From JADJPO01 sp963724535 (GTDB lineage Bacteria; Actinomycetota; Actinomycetes; Actinomycetales; Kineosporiaceae), in contig CAVRVD010000011.1 in the NCBI GenBank assembly GCA_963724535.1, positions 372,001 to 436,000 on the forward strand: a stretch of DNA of 64,000 bases, given 5' to 3'. The position numbers and the translations under genes are program-made. The notes below the pieces were generated by a model. The model was given only the letters and a program-made list of their open reading frames with translations, did no database searches and was not told the origin of the DNA. This document shows positions 9,524 through 17,740 of this stretch, one piece after another; the first letter of the stretch is position 1, and each line of letters opens with the position of its first letter.

Positions 9524-10776
9524 CGGGGCGCGTCGCCTGCCGCCCTGCCCCCGCCGGCGGAGACGACCAGGGCCGACCGGACCAGGGCGCGGGCCACTTC
9601 CAGGCCGAGCTCACCTGCGGTGAGGGTGGCGCCGTCCAGCAGCCGTTGGACGGCGGGCCGCGCCGCCGCGGGCAGCCGGAGGCGCCCCTCGGCAGTCCGG
9701 ACGAGCAGCTCACCGGGCGCTGGCCCATCGGGCGCTGGTCCATCGGGCGCTGTGTCGAGCTGGGCTCTGAGGTGGCGGCGCCAACGCAGCGGCGTGGCGT
9801 CGTCCAGGCTCTGGGCGAGCCGGGTCTGGGCCAGCGGCGGCACCGGTTCGGCCCGCACCGCCTCACCAGCCTGCCGGGTCAGCGCGGCGGCCACGGAGTC
9901 GGGGTCGACGTGCCGCAGGGCGTCCCGGGCCAGCTCCAGTGTGTGCTGGAGCTCGGCGAGCAGGGCGTGCGGGTCCCCGACGTCCAGACCCAACGGCAGC
10001 GGCGTGCGCAGCCCCTCGTCCTCGCCGAGCAGGGCCAGGGCCTGGTCGAGCAGGTGCATCCGGTTCCAGGTGTGCACGCCGACGGTGAGGTGGGCGGTGG
10101 TCTCGCCAAGGGCCTCGGCGGCGTGCAGGAACCCGGCCGGCAGGTAGAGGACGTCTCCGGGCTCCAGGACGACGTCAAGCACCGGCTCGGTCGCGGCGAC
10201 CGCCTCCACCGCCGCGCGGTGGTCGGTCCAGGGTTGGTCCCGCAGCGGATGCCGGTGAACCGGGTCGTGGATCGACCAGCGCTTGCGGCCGGCCACCTGG
10301 AGCACGAAGACGTCGTGGACGTCGTAGTGGTCGCTGAACCCCTGCGCCGATGCGGGCGTGACGTAGGCGTTGACCTGGACCGGGTGCCCCAGGTCGGCGG
10401 ACAGCTGTTGGGCGAAGTCGATGAGCGGGCCGTGGACGCGGTGCAGCCCCTGCAGCACCACCGTGTGGCCGTCGGCGAAGAGCCGGGTCAACGCCGTGTC
10501 GTCGACCTGGTCACCCACCCCGGCGCCGACGCCCCCGGGTCGGGTGAACCGGGAGCTGGGCAGTGTCGTGCCGGACTTGGCGACCCTCAGGAACGGGGTG
10601 CGCAGACCACGACGGCTGACCAGCTCGTCAACGATCTCCAGGGTCAACAGGTCGTCGAAGGCGTCGGGCCCACGGTGGGCCAGAACCGCCCGGCGGCCCC
10701 AGACCTGCGCCGCGAACGTCTCGACCGGCAGGTCGATGCACCGGTGCAGGGCAGGAGTTCTGCTACCCCGACGCAC
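9520..10776 (-). CDS. JmjC/ROX-type 2-oxoglutarate-dependent oxygenase
   Basis: A 418-aa cupin/JmjC protein resembling the ribosomal oxygenases YcfD/NO66. The Fe(II) triad is His150 and Asp152 in HYDVHDVFVLQVAGRKRW and His218 in LPAGFLHAAEAL; the HxD and RKRW context is diagnostic. C-terminal to the core is a winged-helix-like region ending with an Ala-rich tail, as in ROX proteins. It is probably a protein hydroxylase. The start is taken as the GTG at 10774-10776; no clear Shine-Dalgarno is seen, and a 14-bp inverted repeat straddles it. It lies between a GGAD-repeat peptide gene and a sucrase/ferredoxin-like gene on the same strand. Confidence 0.85.
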   Translation of the reverse strand: MRRGSRTPALHRCIDLPVETFAAQVWGRRAVLAHRGPDAFDDLLTLEIVDELVSRRGLRTPFLRVAKSGTTLPSSRFTRPGGVGAGVGDQVDDTALTRLFADGHTVVLQGLHRVHGPLIDFAQQLSADLGHPVQVNAYVTPASAQGFSDHYDVHDVFVLQVAGRKRWSIHDPVHRHPLRDQPWTDHRAAVEAVAATEPVLDVVLEPGDVLYLPAGFLHAAEALGETTAHLTVGVHTWNRMHLLDQALALLGEDEGLRTPLPLGLDVGDPHALLAELQHTLELARDALRHVDPDSVAAALTRQAGEAVRAEPVPPLAQTRLAQSLDDATPLRWRRHLRAQLDTAPDGPAPDGPAPGELLVRTAEGRLRLPAAARPAVQRLLDGATLTAGELGLEVARALVRSALVVSAGGGRAAGDAPR

Positions 10777-10786
10777 CGGTGCATCG
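10734..10786. repeat. 14-bp perfect inverted repeat around the oxygenase start
   Basis: CGATGCACCGGTGC (10734-10747) and its exact reverse complement (10773-10786) are separated by 25 bp. Each arm also contains the palindrome GCACCGGTGC. The pair brackets the predicted start of the JmjC gene. It could be an operator for a dimeric regulator or an mRNA hairpin covering the start; no binding protein is known. Confidence 0.7.
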
Positions 10787-10814
10787 GCCGGCCCGGGCTG
10801 GGCGGTAGCCGTGC

Positions 10815-11087
10815 TCAGCTGCCGCTCCCCTCGGAACCTGGGGCGGCGTCGTCGACCTTGGGCACCTCGACGCCCTTCAGGTCGCCCGCGGCCTGGTCCG
10901 CACCACCGTCGGCACCACCGTCGGCACCACCGTCGGCACCACCATCAGCACCGCCGTCAGCACCGCCACCGGCACCACCGTCAGCACCGCCGTCGGCACC
11001 GCCGCCAGCACCACCGTCAGCACCGCCGTCGGCCCCACCGTCAGCGCCACCATCGCCGATCTCATCCAGGTTCAGGTCGTCGTCCAT
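10815..11087 (-). CDS. Small acidic GGAD-repeat protein (unknown function)
   Basis: A 90-aa protein starting MDDDLNLDEIGD, followed by 13 tandem tetrapeptides (11 GGAD and 2 GGAG), then a tail QAAGDLKGVEVPKVDD ending in a Gly/Ser stretch. I chose the ATG at 11085-11087 because AGGAGG sits five bases upstream; the longer frame to 11156 adds an Arg-rich segment without a ribosome site. The leader DLNLDEIG resembles the acidic/hydrophobic leaders of modified peptides, but no Cys or Ser/Thr core is present. It is the first gene of a unit with the JmjC oxygenase and the Fe-S protein, so it may be their substrate. No homologue is recognised. Confidence 0.6.
   Translation of the reverse strand: MDDDLNLDEIGDGGADGGADGGADGGAGGGADGGADGGAGGGADGGADGGADGGADGGADGGADQAAGDLKGVEVPKVDDAAPGSEGSGS
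10896..11051. repeat. Thirteen tandem 12-bp coding repeats (GGAD/GGAG)
   Basis: 156 bp of 12-bp units, consensus GTCGGCACCACC on the plus strand, with third-base variation between units. Because the unit is a multiple of three, copy-number change keeps the frame. It is protein-coding, with no spacers, and not a CRISPR. Confidence 0.9.
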
Positions 11088-11355
11088 CGATCCTCCTGTC
11101 GTCGGTCTTCGTCGTGGACCGGGCACACGGCCGGCTGGTCGCCGGATGGTCGCCACCCTAGGACCGGCCCGTCCGGCGCGCTTCTCGAGACCCCTGCGCG
11201 ACCGATCCCTGCGCAGTCACCCGGCCTTTCACCCGAACGGCGCCTCCGCATGGGGCTCGACCGCGCCGATGTCAATAGGGACCACGTGTCGCGTGAGCGG
11301 GGCGGGGCAACGGTCGACATGGACGTCGGTCGCACTGCCGGAACGGAGGACGGCT

Positions 11356-11637
11356 ATGAACGTCGCAGGAATCAGCAGCGCACCCACCCCACCGCCGGTG
11401 CCGGTGGTCACACCGATCACACCGACAACACCGAGCTCCGCGAACCCGAAGGAGCACGAGCGGCACAGCGAGGAGCAGAACCGCGCACAGCTCCGTCGGG
11501 TGGCGGCCGAAGCGCCCAAGATGAAGCCGCTGAGCACCACGGAGGTCGCGGTGATGCTCGGCATGGCACCGCCCGAGGTGCTGCGGAACGAGACCGAGAA
11601 GTCAGTGCACAAGGGCGGCTTCGACAGCTACGCCTGA
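11356..11637 (+). CDS. Small conserved-looking protein of unknown function
   Basis: A 93-aa protein starting MNVAGISSAPTPPPVPVV. A Pro/Thr/Ala-rich disordered N-terminus (about 35 residues) is followed by a charged helix with KEHERHSEEQNRAQLRRVA, then a short C-terminal region KPLSTTEVAVMLGMAPPEV and an end with GGFDSYA. The start is supported by GGAGG six bases before the ATG at 11356. No signal peptide or membrane segment is visible. A sequence CTCC-N17-GCCGATGT about 85 bp upstream weakly resembles the FliA-type promoters seen further right, so a motility link is possible but unproven. It stands alone before the HelD gene. Confidence 0.6.
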   Translation: MNVAGISSAPTPPPVPVVTPITPTTPSSANPKEHERHSEEQNRAQLRRVAAEAPKMKPLSTTEVAVMLGMAPPEVLRNETEKSVHKGGFDSYA

Positions 11638-11725
11638 CCCGGCGCTCGACCGACCGGTCGTCGTGCGCCTGCTCGCGGGGTGACCTGACCCAGCCGCGCG
11701 ACACGGCGCCCGCCGTCCCGCATAC

Positions 11726-14047
11726 TTGAAGGCCGCCGTCCGCGGCCCGGTATCCGGCCGCTTCGATCGTGCTGGCTGGAGGGCCGTCCTGAGCAGCGCC
11801 GACATCGACCGTGAGCTGGTGCGCGAGCAGCGGTACGTCGACCAGCTGTACGCCCACGTTGACCGGCTCCAGGAGCGGACCTCCGCCGCCCTGGACCAGC
11901 TGCGCCGCTCACCCGTCGTCCCCACCCCGGCCGGCCGGGCCGAGCGCGATGCCTTCGACGCCCTGCACACCGAACGGCTGCGTCAGCTCGCGGCCGTGGA
12001 GGACCGGCTGGCCTTCGGTCGCCTCGACCTGACCGACGCCCAGACCCGGTACGTGGGCCGGATCGGCCTGTCCGACGACGACCGCCGCCAGCTCCTGGTG
12101 GACTGGCGGGCCCCCGCGGCAGCGGCCTTCTACCAGGCCACTGCGCGCGACCCGCAGGGCGTCGTCCGGCGCCGGCACCTGGGGCTGCGCGGACGGCGGG
12201 TGACGAGCCTGGACGACGAGGTGCTCGACGACGCCGCGTTCGCCGACGCGGTCGTGGGCGGCCGGACCGAGCTGGCCGCCGTGACCGGCGAGGGCGCACT
12301 CATGTCGGCACTCACCGCGCACCGCACCGGGCGGATGCGCGACATCGTGCAGACCCTGCAGGCCGAGCAGGACCGGGTGGTGCGCGCCGGCCTGCCCGGC
12401 GTGCTCGTCGTCCAAGGCGGGCCCGGCACCGGCAAGACCGCGGTCGCGCTACACCGGGCCGCCTACCTGCTCTACACCCACCGCGACCGGATTGCCCGCA
12501 GCGGGGTGCTGGTGGTCGGTCCGACCCCGGTCTTCCTGCGCTACATCGAGCAGGTGCTGCCCTCGCTCGGCGAGACCGGGGTGGTGCTCACCACCGCCGG
12601 TCAGCTGTTCCCCGGGATCGACACCGCGGTGCACGACCGTCCCGAGGTGGCGGCGCTCAAGGGCGAGCTGCGGATGGCCAACGTGGTGCGTGCCGCGGTG
12701 CGCCGCAGGCAGCGGCTGCTCACCGCAGCAATCCGCCTGGTCCTGGACGGCGACGAGCTGGAGCTGGGTCCCGAGGTGGTCGCCCAGGCCCGGTCCCGGG
12801 CCCGCCAGTCCGGACGGCCGCACAACGAGGCCCGGGTCACCTTCGTCCGGATCGTGCTGGACGACCTGGCCGACCAGCTCGCGCAACGACGCCGGATGAC
12901 CCAGCAGGACGACGAGCGCGGCGAGCTGCTGGCCGAGCTGCGGGACAGTCGGGACGTGCGGCGCGAGGTCAACCTGCTCTGGATGCCGCTGACCGCCGCC
13001 GGTCTGGTCGGTGACCTGCTGACCAAGCCGCACAGGCTTGCCGAAGCCGGTGGCGGGGTGCTCGGTCCGAAACAGCAGGCGTTGCTGCTGCGTGAGCCCG
13101 GTTCGCCGTGGACGATCTCAGACGTGCCACTGCTCGACGAGGCCGCCGAGCTGATCGGTCCAGACATCCACGCGATGACCGCCGACCGTGCCTCGTCCGC
13201 CCGGGCGGCGGCGGAACGGACCGAGGCCCTGGACTTCGCCCGCAGGGTGCTGCGCGAGTCCGGGGAGGCGGCGTCGATGATGACCGCCGAGATGCTGGTC
13301 GACCGGTTCGCCGAGTCCGGATCGTCCCGGTCGGTCGCCGAACGAGCCGCCGAGGACCGCTCCTGGACCTTCGGGCATGCCGTGATCGACGAGGCTCAGG
13401 AGCTCTCCGCCATGCAGTGGCGGCTGCTCGCCCGACGCGTGCCGAACCTGTCGATGACCGTGGTCGGCGACGTCGCCCAGACCGGGTCGGCGGCCGGGAC
13501 CACCTCGTGGCCGGCGGTTCTCGACCCGCTGGCCGGTAACCGGTGGCGGCTGGCCGAGCTCACCGTCAACTACCGGACGCCGCGCCTGGTGATGGACGTC
13601 GCGACGGCCATGATGCGGGCGCACGGGATCGAGGTCACCCGGGCCCGTACGGCCCGGGACGGCGAGCACGCCCCGGTGGTGGTCCGGGTCAGCCGGGACC
13701 TCGCGACGGTGAGCGGCGCCGTCGCCGACGCCGTGGCGGCGGACGACGTGGCGCTCGGTGGAGGCCGGTTCGCCGTGGTGGCCCCGCGCAGCCAGGTGGG
13801 CGACCTGGCCAAGACCCTGCCCGAGGTGCTGGCGAGTGCCCTCCTCGAGCGGGTCGAGCTGTACACCGTCGACGATGTCAAGGGGCTGGAGTTCGACGGC
13901 GTCGTCGTGGTCGACCCGGTGGGCGTGCTGACCGAGTCACCCCGGGGGGTGCACGACCTCTACGTCGCCCTCACCCGGCCCACCCAGCGGTTGACCGTCC
14001 TGCACCACGGCCGGCTGCCCCGCGGCATGGACGCTGGGCTCCGCTGA
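11726..14047 (+). CDS. helD: HelD-type UvrD-like ATPase (RNA polymerase recycling factor)
   Basis: A protein of up to 773 aa of the UvrD/HelD superfamily, which pulls nucleic acid out of stalled RNA polymerase; actinobacterial class II members (HelR) can also give rifampicin tolerance. The N-terminus is a coiled coil (ELVREQRYVDQLYAHVDRL) for the secondary channel. Walker A is QGGPGTGKTAVALHRAAYLL, Walker B is HAVIDEAQELSAMQW, and later helicase motifs include VVGDVAQTGSAAG and VDDVKGLEFDGVVVV. The frame opens at a TTG (11726) that overlaps a -10-like CATACT, so translation more likely begins downstream, for example near 11788 (CTG) before SSADIDREL. It is convergent with the srsC-like gene. 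Confidence 0.87.
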   Translation: MKAAVRGPVSGRFDRAGWRAVLSSADIDRELVREQRYVDQLYAHVDRLQERTSAALDQLRRSPVVPTPAGRAERDAFDALHTERLRQLAAVEDRLAFGRLDLTDAQTRYVGRIGLSDDDRRQLLVDWRAPAAAAFYQATARDPQGVVRRRHLGLRGRRVTSLDDEVLDDAAFADAVVGGRTELAAVTGEGALMSALTAHRTGRMRDIVQTLQAEQDRVVRAGLPGVLVVQGGPGTGKTAVALHRAAYLLYTHRDRIARSGVLVVGPTPVFLRYIEQVLPSLGETGVVLTTAGQLFPGIDTAVHDRPEVAALKGELRMANVVRAAVRRRQRLLTAAIRLVLDGDELELGPEVVAQARSRARQSGRPHNEARVTFVRIVLDDLADQLAQRRRMTQQDDERGELLAELRDSRDVRREVNLLWMPLTAAGLVGDLLTKPHRLAEAGGGVLGPKQQALLLREPGSPWTISDVPLLDEAAELIGPDIHAMTADRASSARAAAERTEALDFARRVLRESGEAASMMTAEMLVDRFAESGSSRSVAERAAEDRSWTFGHAVIDEAQELSAMQWRLLARRVPNLSMTVVGDVAQTGSAAGTTSWPAVLDPLAGNRWRLAELTVNYRTPRLVMDVATAMMRAHGIEVTRARTARDGEHAPVVVRVSRDLATVSGAVADAVAADDVALGGGRFAVVAPRSQVGDLAKTLPEVLASALLERVELYTVDDVKGLEFDGVVVVDPVGVLTESPRGVHDLYVALTRPTQRLTVLHHGRLPRGMDAGLR

Positions 14048-14076
14048 CCCCCGGGGCTGGGCACAGCGAGACCGGG

Positions 14077-15129
14077 TCAGCCCAGCTGGTTCACGATTGC
14101 GGAGAACACCCAGGGCAGCCGCCGGGCTGCCGGGACCAGTCCGCGGCGCAGGACCGGCCGCCCCGACACCACGAGCAGACCGGAGGTCAGCACCCGGTAC
14201 CGCCGGGTCACCCGACGCCAGGCACGCTCGTAGTCGTCGGGACGGCCGGCGGCCAGGCAGGCGATGAGCTCGCGGGCCTCGGCCAGCCCGATCGCGATGC
14301 CCTCACCGGTGAGCGCGTCGACGTACCCGGCGGCGTCGCCGGCGAGCAGGATCCGCGCCCCGACCACCCGCGCGGACACGCGTTGCCGCAGCGGACCGGC
14401 GCCCCGGACCGCGTCGGCCGGCTCCGCGCCGCGCAGCCGTCGCCGAAGCGCGGGGAAGTCACCCAGCCAGTCGTCGAAGCCGCGCCCAGGTGGACCGAGA
14501 ACCGCCACCCCGACCAGGTCCTCGGCGACCGGGGTCACGTACGCCTCGCCGCGGGACGCCCAGTGCACCTCGACCAGGTCGGCCCACGGTTCGATGCGGT
14601 AGTGCCGACGCAGCCCGAACCGGCGGACGGTCCTGCCCTGACCGGTCCCGTCGAGGCCCAGGGCCGTCCGGATCGGACTGTGCAGACCGTCGGCGGCCAC
14701 GAACCACCGGGACCTCAGCTCGCCGCACTCGACCGCATCGCCTCGACGCCGCGGCGTCGGGGCCGCGCCGGTCAGGCGGCGCACTCCGAGGGCGGCGGCC
14801 CGATCGTGCAGCGCGCCGGACAGGTCGGTGCGGCGCACGCCCAGGCCCGGCCCGTCCCGGAACCGGGCCTCGGCACCGGCCAGGTCTGCCGGGGAGCCCG
14901 CATCGGCCCTCAGGTACCGGATGCCGTGGAACGGGCATCCGGCGACCTGGACACCGAGCCGCTCCAACCCGCGCCGGGCCGGCGGCATCAGCCCCTCGCC
15001 GCAGGCCTTGTCGATCGGTCCGGGTCGCGGGTCCAGGACGGTCACCGACATCCCGACCCGGGCGGCCTCGATCGCCACGGCCAGGCCCACCGGCCCGGCA
15101 CCGGCGACCAGCAGATCGGACGTCCTCAC
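14077..15129 (-). CDS. FAD-dependent oxidoreductase/hydroxylase (SrsC-like)
   Basis: A 350-aa flavoprotein. The Rossmann motif is DLLVAGAGPVGLAVAIEAA, followed by CGEGLMPPARRGLERLGV, typical of the geranylgeranyl-reductase/aromatic hydroxylase family. The second FAD motif is LLAGDAAGYVDALTGEGIAIG. It is the last gene of a tight leftward unit with a methyltransferase (15 bp upstream) and a type III PKS. In Streptomyces griseus srsA-srsB-srsC has the same three activities; SrsC hydroxylates alkylresorcinol methyl ethers to give alkylquinones. By analogy this enzyme would oxidise a phenolic lipid; a geranylgeranyl reductase role is the main alternative. Confidence 0.82.
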   Translation of the reverse strand: MRTSDLLVAGAGPVGLAVAIEAARVGMSVTVLDPRPGPIDKACGEGLMPPARRGLERLGVQVAGCPFHGIRYLRADAGSPADLAGAEARFRDGPGLGVRRTDLSGALHDRAAALGVRRLTGAAPTPRRRGDAVECGELRSRWFVAADGLHSPIRTALGLDGTGQGRTVRRFGLRRHYRIEPWADLVEVHWASRGEAYVTPVAEDLVGVAVLGPPGRGFDDWLGDFPALRRRLRGAEPADAVRGAGPLRQRVSARVVGARILLAGDAAGYVDALTGEGIAIGLAEARELIACLAAGRPDDYERAWRRVTRRYRVLTSGLLVVSGRPVLRRGLVPAARRLPWVFSAIVNQLG

Positions 15130-15144
15130 GTGCGGGTGCCCATG

Positions 15145-15660
15145 TCAGGCGCGCCCCAGCGCCGCGTTCTCCACGCGGAGCCGGACCCGCAGCAGGGCGG
15201 TGTTGAGCACAGTGAACACCAGCGCGCTCACCCAGGCCGAGTGCACCAGCGGAAGCGCGATCCCCTCCAGCGCGACCGCCACGTAGTTGGGGTGGGCCAG
15301 CCATCGGTACGGGCCGCCGGTGACCACCGGCTGACCGGGCACCCGGACCACCCGGGTGTTCCACTGCGAGCCGAGGGTGGTGATGCACCACCAGCGCAGC
15401 GCATGCGCGGCGAGCAGCAGGGCCAGCATCGGCCAACCCAGCCACGGATGGAAGGTCCGGCCCACCACAAGAACCTCGACCAGGCAGCCGAGCAGGAACG
15501 CCAGGTGCAGCGCGACCATCCACGGATAGTGCCCCGCGCCGCTCTCCACGCCGCCCCGGGCCCTCGCCCAGGCCAGGTTGCGGGCCGCGACCCGCAGCTC
15601 GACCAGCCTCATCAGCGCCACGAGCAGGACCAGGACGGCGTACCAGGCTGCGCTGCTCAT
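15145..15660 (-). CDS. Isoprenylcysteine methyltransferase-family membrane protein (SrsB-like)
   Basis: A 171-aa integral membrane methyltransferase. Four hydrophobic segments are visible, and the ICMT signature follows the third: QWNTRVVRVPGQPVVTGGPYRWLAHPNYVAV, where GPYRWLxHPNY binds S-adenosylmethionine and the headgroup. Bacterial members in type III PKS operons (SrsB) O-methylate phenolic lipids rather than prenyl-Cys. The gene lies 15 bp after the type III PKS and 15 bp before the flavoprotein gene, which strongly suggests one transcript and one pathway. Confidence 0.87.
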   Translation of the reverse strand: MSSAAWYAVLVLLVALMRLVELRVAARNLAWARARGGVESGAGHYPWMVALHLAFLLGCLVEVLVVGRTFHPWLGWPMLALLLAAHALRWWCITTLGSQWNTRVVRVPGQPVVTGGPYRWLAHPNYVAVALEGIALPLVHSAWVSALVFTVLNTALLRVRLRVENAALGRA

Positions 15661-15675
15661 CGGGTCACCTGGTGC

Positions 15676-16746
15676 TCACCATTCGAGCAGGACGAGCTCG
15701 GAGCAGAACCCGGGCCCGAGCGCCATCAGCAACCCCGGTGTCCCGGCCCGGGCCACCCCGGCGGCGAGGGTGTCGGCGAGCACGTGCAGCACGGACGCCG
15801 AGGACAGGTTGCCGATCGCGGCCAGGCTGCGTCGGGTGACGTCCAATGCGGACGGCGACAGGTCGAGGGTACGCACCATCGCATCGATCACCTTGGGCCC
15901 ACCGGGATGGGCGACCCAGGTGTCGATGTCCTCGATCTTCAGGTCACTCTCGCCGAGGAACGCCTCGACGTCGCCGCGCAGGTGCTGTTCCACCACGTCG
16001 GCCACCGTGGCGGCAAGAACGATCTTGAACCCGGACCCGCCGATGTCCCAGCCCATCACGTTCTCGCTGTCCGGGTACAGCCGACTGCGGGTGGCCCGCA
16101 CCCACGGCCCGTCCAGACCCATGGCGGCCGCCCGGTCCGCGCCGACCATGACGACAGCGGCTGCGCCGTCCCCGAACAGGCCGCTGGCGACCATGTTCGC
16201 GGTGGAGACATCGTCACGTTGCACGGTCAACGAGCACAGCTCCACCGCGAGCAGCACCGCCACGCCGTCCGGGTGTCCGACGAGGTAGTCGTGCAGCCGG
16301 GCGATGCCGGCCGCTCCGGCGACACAGCCCAGCCCGAACACCGGGATCCGCTTCACGTCGTCCCGCAGGCCGATCCGGGAGACCAGGCGGGCCTCCAGGC
16401 TCGGCGCTGCGATCCCGGTCACCGAGGTCGCCACGACCAGGTCGACCTGGTCGGCGGCCAACCCGGCGACGTCCAGGGCAGCACGAATCGCCTGGGCGCC
16501 GAGGCTCAGGCCGACGTCCACGAAGGTGTCGTTGGACTGTCCGAACCCGGTCAGCTGCGCGTACTGACCGAGCGGCAGCGCCAGATGCCGGGTCTGCACC
16601 CCGGCGGCGGCGTGAACCTGCCGGAGCAGCCGGATCCGGCTCGCTTCTGCGTCGCCGAGCACGAAGGACGCCAGCTCGTCGGTGATCCGGTCCTGCCGGT
16701 AGCGATGCTCGGGCAGAACCCCGCGAACCGCGGCGATGACGGACAT
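15676..16746 (-). CDS. Type III polyketide synthase (chalcone/alkylresorcinol synthase family)
   Basis: A 356-aa homodimeric iterative ketosynthase that extends acyl-CoA with malonyl-CoA. The triad is Cys141 (GLGCVAGAAG), His280 (VAHPGGPKV) and Asn313 (IGNLSSASV); the C-terminal ALGPGFCSELVLLEW loop is also typical. Downstream methyltransferase and flavoprotein genes match srsABC, so the likely product is a long-chain alkylresorcinol or alkylpyrone that is methylated and oxidised to a quinone lipid. The ATG at 16746 has GGTAGCGTCACGGC upstream, a weak ribosome site. The starter could come from ordinary fatty acids or from the large lipid synthase encoded further right. Confidence 0.93.
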   Translation of the reverse strand: MSVIAAVRGVLPEHRYRQDRITDELASFVLGDAEASRIRLLRQVHAAAGVQTRHLALPLGQYAQLTGFGQSNDTFVDVGLSLGAQAIRAALDVAGLAADQVDLVVATSVTGIAAPSLEARLVSRIGLRDDVKRIPVFGLGCVAGAAGIARLHDYLVGHPDGVAVLLAVELCSLTVQRDDVSTANMVASGLFGDGAAAVVMVGADRAAAMGLDGPWVRATRSRLYPDSENVMGWDIGGSGFKIVLAATVADVVEQHLRGDVEAFLGESDLKIEDIDTWVAHPGGPKVIDAMVRTLDLSPSALDVTRRSLAAIGNLSSASVLHVLADTLAAGVARAGTPGLLMALGPGFCSELVLLEW

Positions 16747-16862
16747 GCCGTGACGCTACCTGTCGAACCCGGACATGGCGCGGGCTGGCCCCGATACGTC
16801 GGGGCTGCCGGCGCGGACCGAACCCGGCCGGATCGGCCTGGGCCGCGGTCGCTCGGCCCACC

Positions 16863-16878
16863 TAGTCTGGTCGGCATG
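16863..16878 (+). promoter_or_regulatory. Putative -10 element, leaderless PPTase transcript
   Basis: TAGTCT at 16863-16868 is followed seven bases later by the ATG at 16876, with no Shine-Dalgarno between. The initiating A of the ATG is at the expected transcription start. No convincing -35 box is visible upstream. Confidence 0.55.
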
Positions 16879-17679
16879 CAGTTGCTGGCCGCGGGTGAGC
16901 ACGAGCTGACGGCGGGGTCGAGCTGGCTGACCGCCGGCGAACGCGCCCGGCTGGACACGTTGCGGTTCACCAAGCGCCGCGTCGAGTACCTGCTGCGCCG
17001 GTGGACGGCGAAGCGGGCGGTGGCCATCGCCCGGAGCATCGGCGACCCGAGCGACCCGGACACGCTGCAGCACATCGAGATCGGCAACCATCCGACCGGA
17101 GCGCCCTTCGTGCTCGTGGACGGCGCGCCGCTGGATGCGGACATCTCGGTCACCGACCGGGCCGGCTGGGCGGTCTGCCTGGTCGGCGCCCCGGGGGAGC
17201 GGATGACTGCGGTCGGAGTGGACCTGGAGATCGTCGAGCCGCGCAGTGACGGCTTCGTCTCCGACTTCCTCACCGACGTCGAACAGCAGGACGTGCGCTC
17301 CCGACGGCCACGCAGCGAGCAGGACGCCGCGGCGAACCTCTACTGGTCGGCCAAGGAGGCCGCGCTCAAGGTGTTGCGCACCGGACTGCGCGCCGATACC
17401 CGGACCGTCGAGGTCAGGTTCGACCCGGCCGACCCCGACGACCAGAGCCGCCCTGGCAGCTCAGCCGCCGGGGACGGCCCGGGCTGGGGCCGGATGCGGG
17501 TGCTGCACACGCCGTCCGAACGGGTCTTTCCCGGGTGGTGGCGACGGGACGGCGCGTTCGTGCTGACCATGGCCACCGAGGCGCCCCTGGCCAGTCCCCC
17601 GTCGGTTCTGCGCGGCAGCGCGGACCTGACCGGCGCCGTCCCGGTGCATAGCTGGCTGACCGACCCGACCGCCTGGTGA
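16876..17679 (+). CDS. 4'-phosphopantetheinyl transferase superfamily protein
   Basis: A 267-aa Sfp-type enzyme that moves phosphopantetheine from CoA to carrier proteins. Motifs visible are the basic CoA-binding RRVEYLLRRWTAKRAV near residue 35, the Mg-binding GVDLEIVEPR near residue 115, and WSAKEAALKVLRTGLR near residue 157. The start is the ATG at 16876; a much longer frame opening upstream is an antisense artefact of the srs genes. It lies between the srsABC-like operon (divergent) and a Nudix gene. It is the only PPTase in the window and so the obvious candidate to modify the five ACPs of the large synthase 8 kb away, although their Thr attachment site makes that uncertain. Confidence 0.93.
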   Translation: MQLLAAGEHELTAGSSWLTAGERARLDTLRFTKRRVEYLLRRWTAKRAVAIARSIGDPSDPDTLQHIEIGNHPTGAPFVLVDGAPLDADISVTDRAGWAVCLVGAPGERMTAVGVDLEIVEPRSDGFVSDFLTDVEQQDVRSRRPRSEQDAAANLYWSAKEAALKVLRTGLRADTRTVEVRFDPADPDDQSRPGSSAAGDGPGWGRMRVLHTPSERVFPGWWRRDGAFVLTMATEAPLASPPSVLRGSADLTGAVPVHSWLTDPTAW

Positions 17680-17740
17680 TCGGTCGCCCCCCACTCGGTC
17701 ACCACCGGCCGCGGCGCTGACGCCGGAGGGGGGACCTGCC

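Noticed and set aside
10896..11051. Possible CRISPR array
   Set aside because: Units are 12 bp, contiguous, in frame and lack spacers; they encode GGAD repeats.
9646..11637. A 663-aa forward open frame
   Set aside because: Antisense to the JmjC and GGAD genes for most of its length, with a poly-PSAPPSAPP stretch from the complement of the repeat. Only the last 93 codons (11356-11637) look genuine.
14056..14086. Inverted repeat GCTGGGC/GCCCAGC between helD and the srsC-like gene
   Set aside because: Only 7 bp with a long loop and overlapping the srsC-like stop; too weak to call a terminator.
13543..17679. A 1,378-aa forward open frame ending with the PPTase
   Set aside because: Only the last 267 residues are protein-like; the rest is antisense to the srs-like genes, Gly/Arg/Pro-rich and matches no family. 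The PPTase starts at 16876.
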